Positions 26,053 to 34,056 of a DNA stretch of 57,422 bases are shown one piece after another. The stretch spans positions 1 through 57,422 of the forward strand of contig NZ_JAGPYN010000028.1 in assembly GCF_018069805.1 (NCBI RefSeq), written 5' to 3'. The first letter of the stretch is position 1. Each line of letters starts with the position of its first letter. Origin of the DNA: Pseudoalteromonas ostreae. GTDB taxonomy: Bacteria; Pseudomonadota; Gammaproteobacteria; Enterobacterales; Alteromonadaceae. The notes under the pieces were generated by a model that did no database searches, was not told the DNA's origin, and was given only the letters and a program-made list of their open reading frames with translations. The translations under genes and the position numbers were made by a program.

Positions 26053-27302
26053 TTGATGCAGTGGCGTTTTACGCCAGCGCTGAAAAAGTATTTGATCCAG
26101 CGATCCGCTCAAAACCTGTTGTGGTATTAACCAATAACGATGGCTGCATTTGTGCGATATGCCCAATCGCGCGGCGCTTAAATATCCCGAAATTTCAGCC
26201 CTACTTTAAAGTTAAACATTTACTGGCCAAACATAAGGTGGTTATTCGCTCATCTAATTATGAGTTGTACGCGGATCTAAGCGATAAAATGATGAATGTG
26301 ATCAGCCGTTTTTGCGACACCCAACGCGTATATTCGATTGATGAAGCATTTTTGCAGTTTAACGGCTTTACCCCACTCATTAATGACTGGCATCAGTATG
26401 GCCAGTTAATTCGTCGCACAGTTTGGCGCGAAACAAAACTCCCTGTTGGAGTTGGCTTTGGCCCTACACCAACCCTTGCTAAAGCAGCTAATCATGCTGC
26501 TAAAAAGCTCAACGGTTTTAATGGGGTTGCAGTGATTGATAGCGAACAAACACGGCAACACATTTTAGCCGCGATGGATGTGGCTGATGTCTGGGGCGTT
26601 GGCAAACGTTTAGCTAAAAAACTCAAACTACTTAACATTAACAGCGCGCTTGATTTAGCCAAACAAACACCACAACGTATGAAACGTTTATTTAGCGTAG
26701 TGCTTGAGCGTACAGTTAATGAGCTAAATGGCAGTGTGTGTTTAAATTGGGATGATGTACGCCAAAATAAGCGTGAAATTTTTTCGACCCGTAGTTTTGG
26801 TGAACGTTTAACTGATCCGGTTGCATTAAAAACAGCGTTGATCAATCACAGTATTATTGTCGCTCGCAAGCTACGTCAGCAACGCTCCTTAACTAAACGC
26901 CTGTTACTATTTGTGGCAAGCTCGCCCCATGAGTCACATTACTATAAAAAATCATTAGTGTATGAGTTACCCGTATCTAGCGCAGATAGCCGTGTATTTG
27001 CTAAAGCAATTAGCGAAATATTTACGCAGCTATATCAACACAACGTCCGTTTTTATAAATGTGGTGTGGGTGCACTCGAGCTTAGTTCACAACAGTTTCA
27101 ACAACCCGACCTATTTGCTTCTAGCCAAGACAACATAAAACTAATGGAGTGTTTAGATTCAATTAATAAGCGATACGGCTGCGATACGCTAACTCTGGCA
27201 AGTCAACAACAAAGCCAAGCATGGCATATGAAGCGTGCATTTTTATCGCCTCAGTACACAACGCGTTGGCAGCATTTACCGAAAATAAGTTGTGATTTAT
27301 AA
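26040..27302 (+). CDS. umuC: UmuC-like Y-family translesion polymerase
   Basis: Catalytic subunit of polymerase V, 420 residues. The first active-site Asp is in LVDAVAFYASAEKVFDP (residue 6 region) and the catalytic Asp-Glu pair is in VYSIDEAF near residue 100. SSNYELYADLSDKMM, GVGFGPTPTLAKAANHAAK and WGVGKRLAKKL (helix-hairpin-helix) follow, then the little-finger domain. One oddity: the finger segment reads NNDGCICAICPIARRL, where E. coli UmuC has NNDGCVIARNAEAKAL, so an Arg and a Glu usual in that segment are replaced. The ATG lies inside umuD. Confidence 0.92.
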   Translation: MYCLVDAVAFYASAEKVFDPAIRSKPVVVLTNNDGCICAICPIARRLNIPKFQPYFKVKHLLAKHKVVIRSSNYELYADLSDKMMNVISRFCDTQRVYSIDEAFLQFNGFTPLINDWHQYGQLIRRTVWRETKLPVGVGFGPTPTLAKAANHAAKKLNGFNGVAVIDSEQTRQHILAAMDVADVWGVGKRLAKKLKLLNINSALDLAKQTPQRMKRLFSVVLERTVNELNGSVCLNWDDVRQNKREIFSTRSFGERLTDPVALKTALINHSIIVARKLRQQRSLTKRLLLFVASSPHESHYYKKSLVYELPVSSADSRVFAKAISEIFTQLYQHNVRFYKCGVGALELSSQQFQQPDLFASSQDNIKLMECLDSINKRYGCDTLTLASQQQSQAWHMKRAFLSPQYTTRWQHLPKISCDL

Positions 27303-27324
27303 AAAACTCACATTATCGTTAAAT

Positions 27325-27789
27325 TTAAAGTTGTAGTTCAAACTGACAACGAACATTACTGCTCTCTACACTGTACGCAAGCGTTGTAGGCGAAATAAAA
27401 CGCAGCGTTTGGCTCGTGTCTAAATTATCTGTCTCGTTTTCACAGCGAGTATGGCGTAGTGACATGGTAATGCTTTGCGTGGTGTATTTATACTTAGTAG
27501 TGACCAAACAAAAGTTAGCGACTTTATTCGTTTGTGTGCCATGGTGTAAGTTATTAAAAATAATTTCATCACCGAGCTTAAAGCCAAGATCAGGCTCATT
27601 TGCATCAAGCCATGCTAACTGTCCACCAGCACACATTTTAGCCTCACCTGATACCAATTGATAACTACCAACCTTAGTATTGAATAAATTAATAAACTGA
27701 CTTTTATTACTTGGCAGCTCAGTTTTAGCACTGACAACTGTAGTTAAACAAACCGACACTAAACACAGTAATACTTTACGATAGCGCAT
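27325..27789 (-). CDS. Exported protein of unknown function
   Basis: A 154-residue protein with a clear Sec signal peptide (MRYRK, hydrophobic core, likely cleavage after VVSA near residue 21). The mature part has four cysteines (in KMCAGG, NFCLV, TRCEN and VRCQF), allowing two disulphides in the periplasm, and alternating hydrophobic residues suggesting a beta-sandwich. I recognise no family. It stands alone, convergent with umuC with only 22 bp between the two stop codons. Confidence 0.6.
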   Translation of the reverse strand: MRYRKVLLCLVSVCLTTVVSAKTELPSNKSQFINLFNTKVGSYQLVSGEAKMCAGGQLAWLDANEPDLGFKLGDEIIFNNLHHGTQTNKVANFCLVTTKYKYTTQSITMSLRHTRCENETDNLDTSQTLRFISPTTLAYSVESSNVRCQFELQL

Positions 27790-27850
27790 TAAATACCTGA
27801 CATTTATTGATTTATATACTCAGCATAGCATAGCTACGGTGATTAAAATA

Positions 27851-27885
27851 AAAACCAGCCAGTATACTGAGTCATGGTTGGTTTT
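27851..27885. terminator. Bidirectional terminator left of the DUF4240 gene
   Basis: AAAACCAGCCA (27851-27861) pairs with TGGTTGGTTTT (27875-27885), one wobble, with A and T runs at the outer ends. It closes the leftward DUF4240/YwbE operon. Its position upstream of the exported-protein gene also insulates that gene. Confidence 0.78.
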
Positions 27886-27895
27886 TAATATTATG

Positions 27896-28414
27896 TTACT
27901 GCCAATATTTAGCAAATAGTTGCGGATATGCCAACTTTAAAAATTTAGGCTTATCTTTAAAGCGCTTACCTTTGGGTTGATCAAGGCCTGAAGGAGCAAA
28001 GGGTAATTCGTCTTCATTACGCTGTTCATATAATAAACCAGCGATCAAGTCATACTCATCTAAGTAAGGATAAGGCTGCTCGTTTAAATGATAAACAGGT
28101 GTGCAATCAGCCAAAGAATCAGCATTTTCAAGCGCAGCATTAAAAGCTGCTTCGCCACGAGAGATTAACCAACAACGAAATTCTGAGAAACCGTATTCAT
28201 CATTGCAACCGGCCATTACAAACGCAGCACCGAATAGCTCCCAAGTATAACTTTGGCGCATACAAATGCTAAATTGCTTATCAAATTCAATGAGCTGTGC
28301 ATCGCTTAAATCTGTAAGTAGCACTTTTAAACGTTCACTAACTGATTCTGGCTCAGCGGTTCTATCTGCAACGGTAACTAATTGCCAGAATTCGCTTAAA
28401 GTAAGTGCACTCAT
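27896..28414 (-). CDS. DUF4240-domain protein
   Basis: A 172-residue cytoplasmic protein with the DUF4240 pattern: an N-terminal FWQLV segment, IEFDKQF, YTWELFGAAFVMAGCNDEYGFSEFRCWLISRG and a downstream Asp/Glu-rich region with Tyr. The family is of unknown function and is scattered among bacteria. Its ATG overlaps the stop of the preceding YwbE-like gene in an ATGA arrangement, so the two are translated together. Confidence 0.72.
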   Translation of the reverse strand: MSALTLSEFWQLVTVADRTAEPESVSERLKVLLTDLSDAQLIEFDKQFSICMRQSYTWELFGAAFVMAGCNDEYGFSEFRCWLISRGEAAFNAALENADSLADCTPVYHLNEQPYPYLDEYDLIAGLLYEQRNEDELPFAPSGLDQPKGKRFKDKPKFLKLAYPQLFAKYWQ

Positions 28415-28605
28415 GACAAAATCTCTTTCACTCGCCCTACTTGACCATTCTCTAAGCGCACTTTAATACCATGCGGATGATTGGGTGATTTAGTCAAAAG
28501 GCGCTCAACAATACCTTGCGTTAATGTGCCGCTACGCTGATCTTGTTTTAAGACGATATTAACTTCGGTGCCAGGGGTGATTTGTGAACGAGTAGGTACT
28601 GCCAT
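28411..28605 (-). CDS. YwbE-family protein (DUF2196)
   Basis: A 64-residue protein with ITPGTEVNIVLKQDQRSG, then LTQGIVERLLTKSPNHPHGIKVRLENGQVGRV, which matches YwbE of Bacillus across nearly its whole length. A small beta-barrel with possible nucleic-acid binding is suspected from its composition, but the function is unknown. First gene of a two-gene operon with the DUF4240 gene (4-nt overlap). Confidence 0.85.
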   Translation of the reverse strand: MAVPTRSQITPGTEVNIVLKQDQRSGTLTQGIVERLLTKSPNHPHGIKVRLENGQVGRVKEILS

Positions 28606-28780
28606 AATGGATCTCTTTTACTATTTTTTTAGATTATAGCTGTATGTCACTGTGATACCAAACTAAAGCACTGTAATCGCTATCTTTACATGTGCTGATA
28701 TAGTTCACCTGCGTTTAAGGTGATTGATAAGTGAACAGTCAGGCTTTTGATTACATTAGACACATTAGTTTTCCATAAAT

Positions 28781-29062
28781 TTAATCGGCTAAAAACAGAA
28801 TCTCTTGAGGGATTAAGTTAATAACAGCCAGCTCTGCCACTATAATACTTTCGACTAACGCTAGATGTTGCTGTTGTTTTGCCTGTTCAAGAGCAACAGC
28901 ATCAATAAAATAACACCTGACTTTGAGTGATAAAGTCGGTTTTTTTAAATCTATATAATGAGTTAACCAACTAAAGCCTGTTAGATGATCTTTGATATGC
29001 TCGCATGCGCCTGTTAAGGTTGTGCGTAATAATTTATCGATCTGTTTTTGCGTTTTAGTCAT
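28781..29062 (-). CDS. Conserved hypothetical protein
   Basis: A 93-residue protein starting MTKTQKQIDKLLRTTLTGAC, a type found in Vibrio and Alteromonadales and sometimes labelled as a Fis-like regulator without good reason: no helix-turn-helix is apparent. The sequence suggests a mixed alpha/beta fold. Its ATG lies eight bases inside the end of the upstream lipoprotein gene, so the two form an operon. Confidence 0.65.
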   Translation of the reverse strand: MTKTQKQIDKLLRTTLTGACEHIKDHLTGFSWLTHYIDLKKPTLSLKVRCYFIDAVALEQAKQQQHLALVESIIVAELAVINLIPQEILFLAD

Positions 29063-29300
29063 TTTTAGTGGTGTGCTCTTGGCTTGAATCGTTCTCTAGA
29101 ACTATGTCTTGCTGGTTTTTAAATTCTTTATAACCGTTTTCTTGGCGCTTTATACATTCATGATATTCTTTATCAGCCATATGGCTGCATTCACTTAAAC
29201 GTGCAGCTTGAACTTCATGATAGCGTGCAGCAGTGCTACAGCCGGTTAAAAACAGTACCGCTAAGGCACTTACAACCCATTTAAGGCTATTGGAAAACAT
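29055..29300 (-). CDS. Small lipoprotein
   Basis: An 81-residue lipoprotein. The signal peptide ends in FLTGC with Cys21 as the lipidated residue. The mature part is short, charged and predicted helical (HEVQAARLSECSHMADKEYH), with two further cysteines. The frame extends 22 codons upstream, but the ATG at 29300 has AAGGA eight bases before it. Function unknown. It starts divergently from the cation channel gene about 100 bp away and overlaps the next gene by eight bases. Confidence 0.7.
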   Translation of the reverse strand: MFSNSLKWVVSALAVLFLTGCSTAARYHEVQAARLSECSHMADKEYHECIKRQENGYKEFKNQQDIVLENDSSQEHTTKND

Positions 29301-29399
29301 TAAAAATTCCTTACATTTTAAACTGGAAAAGTAATTTATCCCTGACGATTTTGCTGTATATTGCAAACGTTTTCTATTACTAACCGTTAAGGGCTAATT

Positions 29400-30209
29400 A
29401 TGATGTTGTCGCAGTTACAAGAGCTGTTCCAGCGTATCGATAAAAGTAAACTATTTCAATCATTTGTTATCGCCGTTATTGTTGTATCAGCGCTCACCGT
29501 TGGTGCACACACCTATTCGTTACACCCCACTGTTGAATTTGCTTTACATTGGATGGATGTGGGGATCACGGTGTTTTTCTTAATAGAACTAATTATCCGC
29601 TATATTGCAAGTAAAGGCTTAAAAGACTTTTTTAGTAAAGGATGGAATATCTTTGACTTTATAATCGTCATTGGCAGTTTATATCCAGCTGCAGGTTCGA
29701 CCATTTTTATAGCCCGTTTACTACGAATATTCCGTGTACTACGTTTAATCTCAATGGTACCAGAACTACGTTTGTTGGTTAACTCATTATTAAAAGCCAT
29801 ACCACAAATGGGCTACATTGCGCTGTTAATGTTTGTTATTTTCTATATTTATGCCGCAACTGGCAGCATGTTATTTTCTGATATAAACCCATTTCTATGG
29901 GGAGATGTGTCAATCTCAATGTTGACTCTGTTCAGAATCGCAACCTTTGAAGATTGGACCGACGTCATGTACGAAACCATGACTGTCTATAAATTAAGTT
30001 GGGTTTACTACCTTACTTTTATATTTTTAACTGCTTTCGTGTTTTTAAACATGATGGTAGGCGCTATTTTAGAAGTTATGTCAGAGGAACATCGCAATGC
30101 TCGTGAAGAGCAAGCCGAGGTAGATTCATTGCCTGCAACCCAAGGGCAAATCAATGAACTAAAAGCACAAATAGCAGAACTAAAAACACTATTAAAACCC
30201 AGAAACTAA
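29400..30209 (+). CDS. Bacterial voltage-gated cation channel (NaChBac/BacNav superfamily)
   Basis: A 269-residue single-domain six-helix channel that should assemble as a homotetramer in the inner membrane. The voltage sensor S4 reads ARLLRIFRVLRLIS with Arg at 106, 109, 112 and 115. The pore helix and selectivity filter read TFEDWTD (Thr182 to Asp188). S6 contains FVFLNMMVGAILEVM. The C-terminal tail (about 235-266) is a predicted tetrameric coiled coil. Known sodium channels have TLESWSM-type filters; the extra acidic residues here at Asp185 and Asp188 resemble calcium-selective engineered or natural variants, so calcium permeation is possible. Function in the host (motility, pH or osmotic response) is unknown. 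Confidence 0.9.
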   Translation: MMLSQLQELFQRIDKSKLFQSFVIAVIVVSALTVGAHTYSLHPTVEFALHWMDVGITVFFLIELIIRYIASKGLKDFFSKGWNIFDFIIVIGSLYPAAGSTIFIARLLRIFRVLRLISMVPELRLLVNSLLKAIPQMGYIALLMFVIFYIYAATGSMLFSDINPFLWGDVSISMLTLFRIATFEDWTDVMYETMTVYKLSWVYYLTFIFLTAFVFLNMMVGAILEVMSEEHRNAREEQAEVDSLPATQGQINELKAQIAELKTLLKPRN

Positions 30210-30280
30210 GTTTTCAATACTTTGTCATACTTTAAAGCAAGAAACGATCAAATTAATGAAGCGATGCAAAAGTACAATAG

Positions 30281-30304
30281 AAAAAGGCTGGCACATTGCC
30301 AGCC
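30281..30304 (-). terminator. Terminator of asd
   Basis: GGCTGGCA (30286-30293) pairs with TGCCAGCC (30297-30304) around CAT. On the minus strand the stem is followed by TTTTT (complement of 30281-30285). It lies about 30 bp after the asd stop. Confidence 0.85.
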
Positions 30305-30334
30305 CTCTATAATTAGCTATATGTAGCTAGTAAA

Positions 30335-31453
30335 TTAATCTTTATTATCAACAATAATACGTAGCATACGACGCAGTGGCTCTGCAGCGCCCCATAATAA
30401 TTGGTCGCCAACGGTAAAAGCACTAATGTATTTAGGCCCCATTGCTAACTTACGAATACGCCCTACAGGAATACTTAGTGTACCTGTGACTTTAACTGGG
30501 GTTAAATCCGTAGCAGTGATATCACGCTCATTAGGGATAACTTTAACCCACTGATTATGTGACGCTAATATCTGTTCTATTTTCTCAACGCTAATATCTT
30601 CACGTAGTTTAATGGTCATCGCTTGTGAGTGGCAGCGCATTGCACCAATGCGTACACATAAACCGTCAACAGGTACTGGTTGCTTACTTGATCCTAAAAT
30701 CTTATTCGCTTCAACTTGTGCTTTCCACTCTTCTTTAGATTGACCTGATGGCATTGGCACATCAATCCAAGGAATTAAGCTACCCGCTAGCGGCACGCCA
30801 AATTGCTCTTGTGGTAGATCGCTTGAGGCAATTTGTTGTGTTACTAGTTTATCAATTTCTAAAATAGCGGCTTGTGGATCGGCTAATTTATCAGCCACAC
30901 TTGCATGAATAGAGCCCATTTGCGCGATCAACTCTTTCATATTGCGCGCGCCCGCACCGGATGCAGCTTGATAAGTCATTGGGCTTACCCATTCAATCAA
31001 GTCTTGCTCAAATAAACCACCCAACGCTAATAACATCAGTGATACTGTGCAGTTGCCACCCACATAAGTTTTAACACCTTGTTCAAGACCTTGTTCAATG
31101 ACATCTTTATTGACTGGATCAAGTACAATAATACTGTCGTCGCTCATACGAAGGGCTGATGCCGCATCAATCCAATAGCCGTCCCAACCTGCTTCACGTA
31201 ATTGCGGATATACAGCTTTGGTATAATCTCCCCCTTGGCAGGTAATGATAATATCCATTTTTGCCAGCGAATCAAAATCCATTGCATTAAGTAATGGTTT
31301 TGCAGGGCCTGCTAAGTCAGGACCAAGTTGACCAGTTTGCGAGGTGGTAAAAAAAGTGGTGTCGATATGATCAAAATCATTTTCTTGTTGCATTCGCTCC
31401 AGTAATACTGAGCCAACCATGCCCCGCCATCCGACCAATCCTACTTTTTTCAT
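30335..31453 (-). CDS. asd: Aspartate-semialdehyde dehydrogenase
   Basis: Reduces aspartyl phosphate to aspartate semialdehyde with NADPH, feeding lysine, diaminopimelate, threonine and methionine synthesis. The nucleotide-binding loop VGLVGWRGMVGSVL is at the N-terminus, the catalytic Cys is in VGGNCTVSLML near residue 134 and the active-site His lies in GAMRCHSQAM near residue 274. It is the gammaproteobacterial form (about 370 aa). The frame opens eight codons earlier, but ATG at 31453 (MKKVGLVGW) has GGAG upstream and matches the E. coli N-terminus. Single gene with its own terminator. Confidence 0.95.
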   Translation of the reverse strand: MKKVGLVGWRGMVGSVLLERMQQENDFDHIDTTFFTTSQTGQLGPDLAGPAKPLLNAMDFDSLAKMDIIITCQGGDYTKAVYPQLREAGWDGYWIDAASALRMSDDSIIVLDPVNKDVIEQGLEQGVKTYVGGNCTVSLMLLALGGLFEQDLIEWVSPMTYQAASGAGARNMKELIAQMGSIHASVADKLADPQAAILEIDKLVTQQIASSDLPQEQFGVPLAGSLIPWIDVPMPSGQSKEEWKAQVEANKILGSSKQPVPVDGLCVRIGAMRCHSQAMTIKLREDISVEKIEQILASHNQWVKVIPNERDITATDLTPVKVTGTLSIPVGRIRKLAMGPKYISAFTVGDQLLWGAAEPLRRMLRIIVDNKD

Positions 31454-31827
31454 TGTTTGCTCCATTATTTGAGTCATAAGAAATACCTAATACATTAAAA
31501 ATCATTATGTGAGATTTAATTTTATAGGCTCCTAAGCTAACACCACCAGCACACTAAAACTAGTCAATAAGCTGTAACTTAAATATTTTTCATAGTGTAA
31601 AGAGGTGCAAACAACATACAGCGTAAGTAATTATTAACTACCTTAAATGTAGTGCTTCATGTCAGCTTTAACAGTTTAAAAGTTAGGTTTCACTCTAACT
31701 TAGCAACCTCAATCAATATTTTTTTACTACAACCTGTAAAATCATCTTCAGAGTATTGATCTGAACTACAAAGGGGTGAACTAAATGCTAAAGAAAATGA
31801 ATGAAACAACGGGGTAAGCCTGATCAA
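31454..31827. other. Divergent intergenic interval between asd and the AraC-like pseudogene
   Basis: About 370 bp, AT-rich, holding the asd promoter and the remains of the regulator gene promoter. A GAGGTGC string near 31611 recalls the start of a lysine riboswitch, but it is on the wrong strand for asd and the rest of the motif is missing. No gene seen. Confidence 0.45.
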
Positions 31828-32530
31828 ATGAGTAACGACGAAAAAATATTATTAGGGTATGTGATTATATTGATCAGAATCTTGATGACTTAACGCAAGC
31901 TATGTTAAGTCAAGTATCTGGTTTTTCTAAATATCACTTTCATCGTGTTTTTTCGGCTTATATCGGGCTTACCCTTATTAAGTTTATTCATATGTCACGA
32001 CTAAAGCGGGCATCTTTTAGGTTAGTGTTTAAAGCTGAAATAAAAATTATAGATATAGCTTTTGAAGCTAGATTTGAAAGTTATGAAGCATTTTCAAGCG
32101 CATTTAAGCGCGAGTTTGGACAAAGTCCTTCCGAATTCAGAAAGTCCCCAAAGTGGCTTAACTGGCATGATAAAACAGATACGTTAACCATACGGTTAAC
32201 TAAAGTAACGGATAAAAAATGGATGTGGAAATTATTAACTTTAGCGAACAAAAAGTTACAGCACTAGCACATTATGATGCTCCTAAACTTCACCACCAAA
32301 CTTCAATGAAATTTATGGCTTGGCGTAAAACAAGCAAGTTATCACCAATCAAAACCAGTAATACCTATGGGATCCCTTATTCTGATCCAAATATAGTAAA
32401 AGCAGAAGATTTTCATTTTGATCTAAGCGGTGCAATAAAAGCAGACATACCTGAAAATGATTATGTTAACTTTATCCATGATGTACCTGAGCATAAGCTA
32501 ATAACAGACATTTACTTGCCAATAAAGTAA
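31828..32530 (+). pseudogene. Decayed AraC-family regulator with GyrI-like effector domain
   Basis: Three pieces align in order. MSNDEK at 31828 is followed, after a frame change at an A6 run (31841-31846), by IIRVCDYIDQNLDDLTQAML and the AraC helix-turn-helix (VSGFSKYHFHRVFSAYIG; RFESYEAFSSAFKREFGQSP). After a second frame change at another A6 run (32214-32219) MDVEIINFSEQKVTALAHY begins the GyrI-like domain. This domain then jumps from IPENDY to VNFIHDVPEHKLITDIYLP, lacking about 50 residues usually found between these blocks. Restoring one A in each run rejoins the frames. The gene precedes a MATE exporter by 23 bp, which it may once have regulated. Confidence 0.8.
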
Positions 32531-32553
32531 TTTTATAAATTAGGAATTAAATA

Positions 32554-33930
32554 ATGCCCCACTCTAATAATATGTTTCTTGTCGGTTCATTACCGTCTGT
32601 ATTCATTAAAACCGCTGCACCTATTATTTTAATGATGTTGGTCAATGGTTCGTTTTCTTTAGTTGATGCTTACTTTCTTGGTGAATATGTTGGCGCACAC
32701 GCTCTTGCTGCCGTTACCTCTGTATTCCCAGCCTTTATGTTACTAGTGGCTTTATCAAGTTGGGTTTCCACTGGCTTTTCAAGTGTGATGGCAAGGTTGT
32801 TGGGGGCCAATAAAAAAGCTGAAGCTATTTCAGCTTACTATCAAGCGATGACGCTATCTATATTCGTTTGCACTGTGCTAATTTTACTGTTTTTAATGGC
32901 CGGCGAACAACTGGTGCTGTTTGTTAATAATGGCTCAGTAAGCTTGTCGAGTATGAGTTATGATTATTTATCATTAATGATCTTTTTTTCACCTTTATTG
33001 TTTATTCTTACCATTAATAGCGACAGTTTACGTTGTGAAGGACAAATGTCTTTTATGGCGGTTGTTCCTATATTATCAGTATTATTGAATATTATGTTTA
33101 ATTACATTTTTATTGCAATGCTTGGTTGGGGTGTGAACGGGTCCGTTTCAGGTACTTTACTAGCTCAAGCGTTATCCTTGTTTGCAGTATATTTCTTTCG
33201 CCATTACAGTCAAACCACACTAAAAATTGCTATTGTGCGCTTCACTGCAAGTCGTAAGTTATGGTTAGACTTTTTAACCTTAGGCGCACCGACAAGTTTA
33301 TCTTATGTTGGTGTCGCACTTTCTTCCGCTTTTATTTTATATAACCTACAAATTTGGAGTAGCGAAAACTACAGCATGACTGTTGCGGCTTATGGTATTA
33401 TTACCCGAGTCATGACGTTTATTTTTCTTCCTTTATTGGGCTTGAGCATGGCGTTTCAAACTATTTTAGGTAATAACATTGGCGCGGAAAAATGGTTAAG
33501 ATCAAATGTCGCTATTAAAATCGCTATCATCAGTGCATTTATTTATTGTGTATTTTTCCAGTTGTTTGTTTTGCTACTTAAAAACCAATTAGGGGAGATG
33601 TTTGTTAGCGATATAAATGTTAAAGCAGAAGTAGCGCGTATTTTACCTATTATGTCATCGTCCTTATTTTTATTAGGCCCGTTAATGATGATTGGTGTTG
33701 TATTTCAAGCCATGGGCGATGCTAAAAGAGCGGCTATTTTACGACTAGCAAAAATATACTTTTTCACCCTGCCATTGATTTTTATACTGCCAATATTGTT
33801 TGCCGAAATAGGGATTTGGTTAGCAGGCCCAAGTGCTGAGTTTTTAGCACTGTTACTGACCATTCAAGTTTTATATCAACGTCAGCAACAATCAGGAAAC
33901 CCGCTTGGCTTGTTTTTCAAAGATAGATAA
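32554..33930 (+). CDS. MATE-family multidrug/Na+ efflux transporter
   Basis: A 458-residue inner-membrane protein with twelve hydrophobic segments in two homologous halves. Family features are visible: SLPSVFIKTAAPIILMMLVN with LVDAYFLG in helix 1-2, an Asn/Ser-rich segment ILTINSDSLRCEGQM, and MIGVVFQAMGDAKRAAIL in the second half. It should export cationic compounds in exchange for Na+ or H+. The start ATG follows AGGAATT. It lies just behind a broken AraC/GyrI regulator and ends at a strong terminator. Confidence 0.88.
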   Translation: MPHSNNMFLVGSLPSVFIKTAAPIILMMLVNGSFSLVDAYFLGEYVGAHALAAVTSVFPAFMLLVALSSWVSTGFSSVMARLLGANKKAEAISAYYQAMTLSIFVCTVLILLFLMAGEQLVLFVNNGSVSLSSMSYDYLSLMIFFSPLLFILTINSDSLRCEGQMSFMAVVPILSVLLNIMFNYIFIAMLGWGVNGSVSGTLLAQALSLFAVYFFRHYSQTTLKIAIVRFTASRKLWLDFLTLGAPTSLSYVGVALSSAFILYNLQIWSSENYSMTVAAYGIITRVMTFIFLPLLGLSMAFQTILGNNIGAEKWLRSNVAIKIAIISAFIYCVFFQLFVLLLKNQLGEMFVSDINVKAEVARILPIMSSSLFLLGPLMMIGVVFQAMGDAKRAAILRLAKIYFFTLPLIFILPILFAEIGIWLAGPSAEFLALLLTIQVLYQRQQQSGNPLGLFFKDR

Positions 33931-33992
33931 ACAATCCATCTGTAAACCTCTTTAAAGGTGATTTTTCATTAAATTTATAAGTACAAGTTAAT

Positions 33993-34021
33993 AAAAAGCC
34001 CTACTCTTAGTAGGGCTTTTT
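33993..34021. terminator. Bidirectional terminator between the MATE gene and the TonB receptor gene
   Basis: AAAAAGCCCTACT (33993-34005) pairs with AGTAGGGCTTTTT (34009-34021) around CTT. It ends both convergent genes. Confidence 0.92.
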
Positions 34022-34056
34022 AATAGCTTACTGCAACTGCCATTTATTCCCAAGTG

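Noticed and set aside
31611..31700. Possible lysine riboswitch (GAGGTGC) near asd
   Set aside because: It is on the strand opposite to asd, and the remaining conserved riboswitch elements are missing.
31902..32530. Two separate small genes (AraC helix-turn-helix protein and GyrI-like protein)
   Set aside because: The pieces lie in consecutive order of a known two-domain protein, and single-base changes in A-runs rejoin them, so one broken gene is the better reading.
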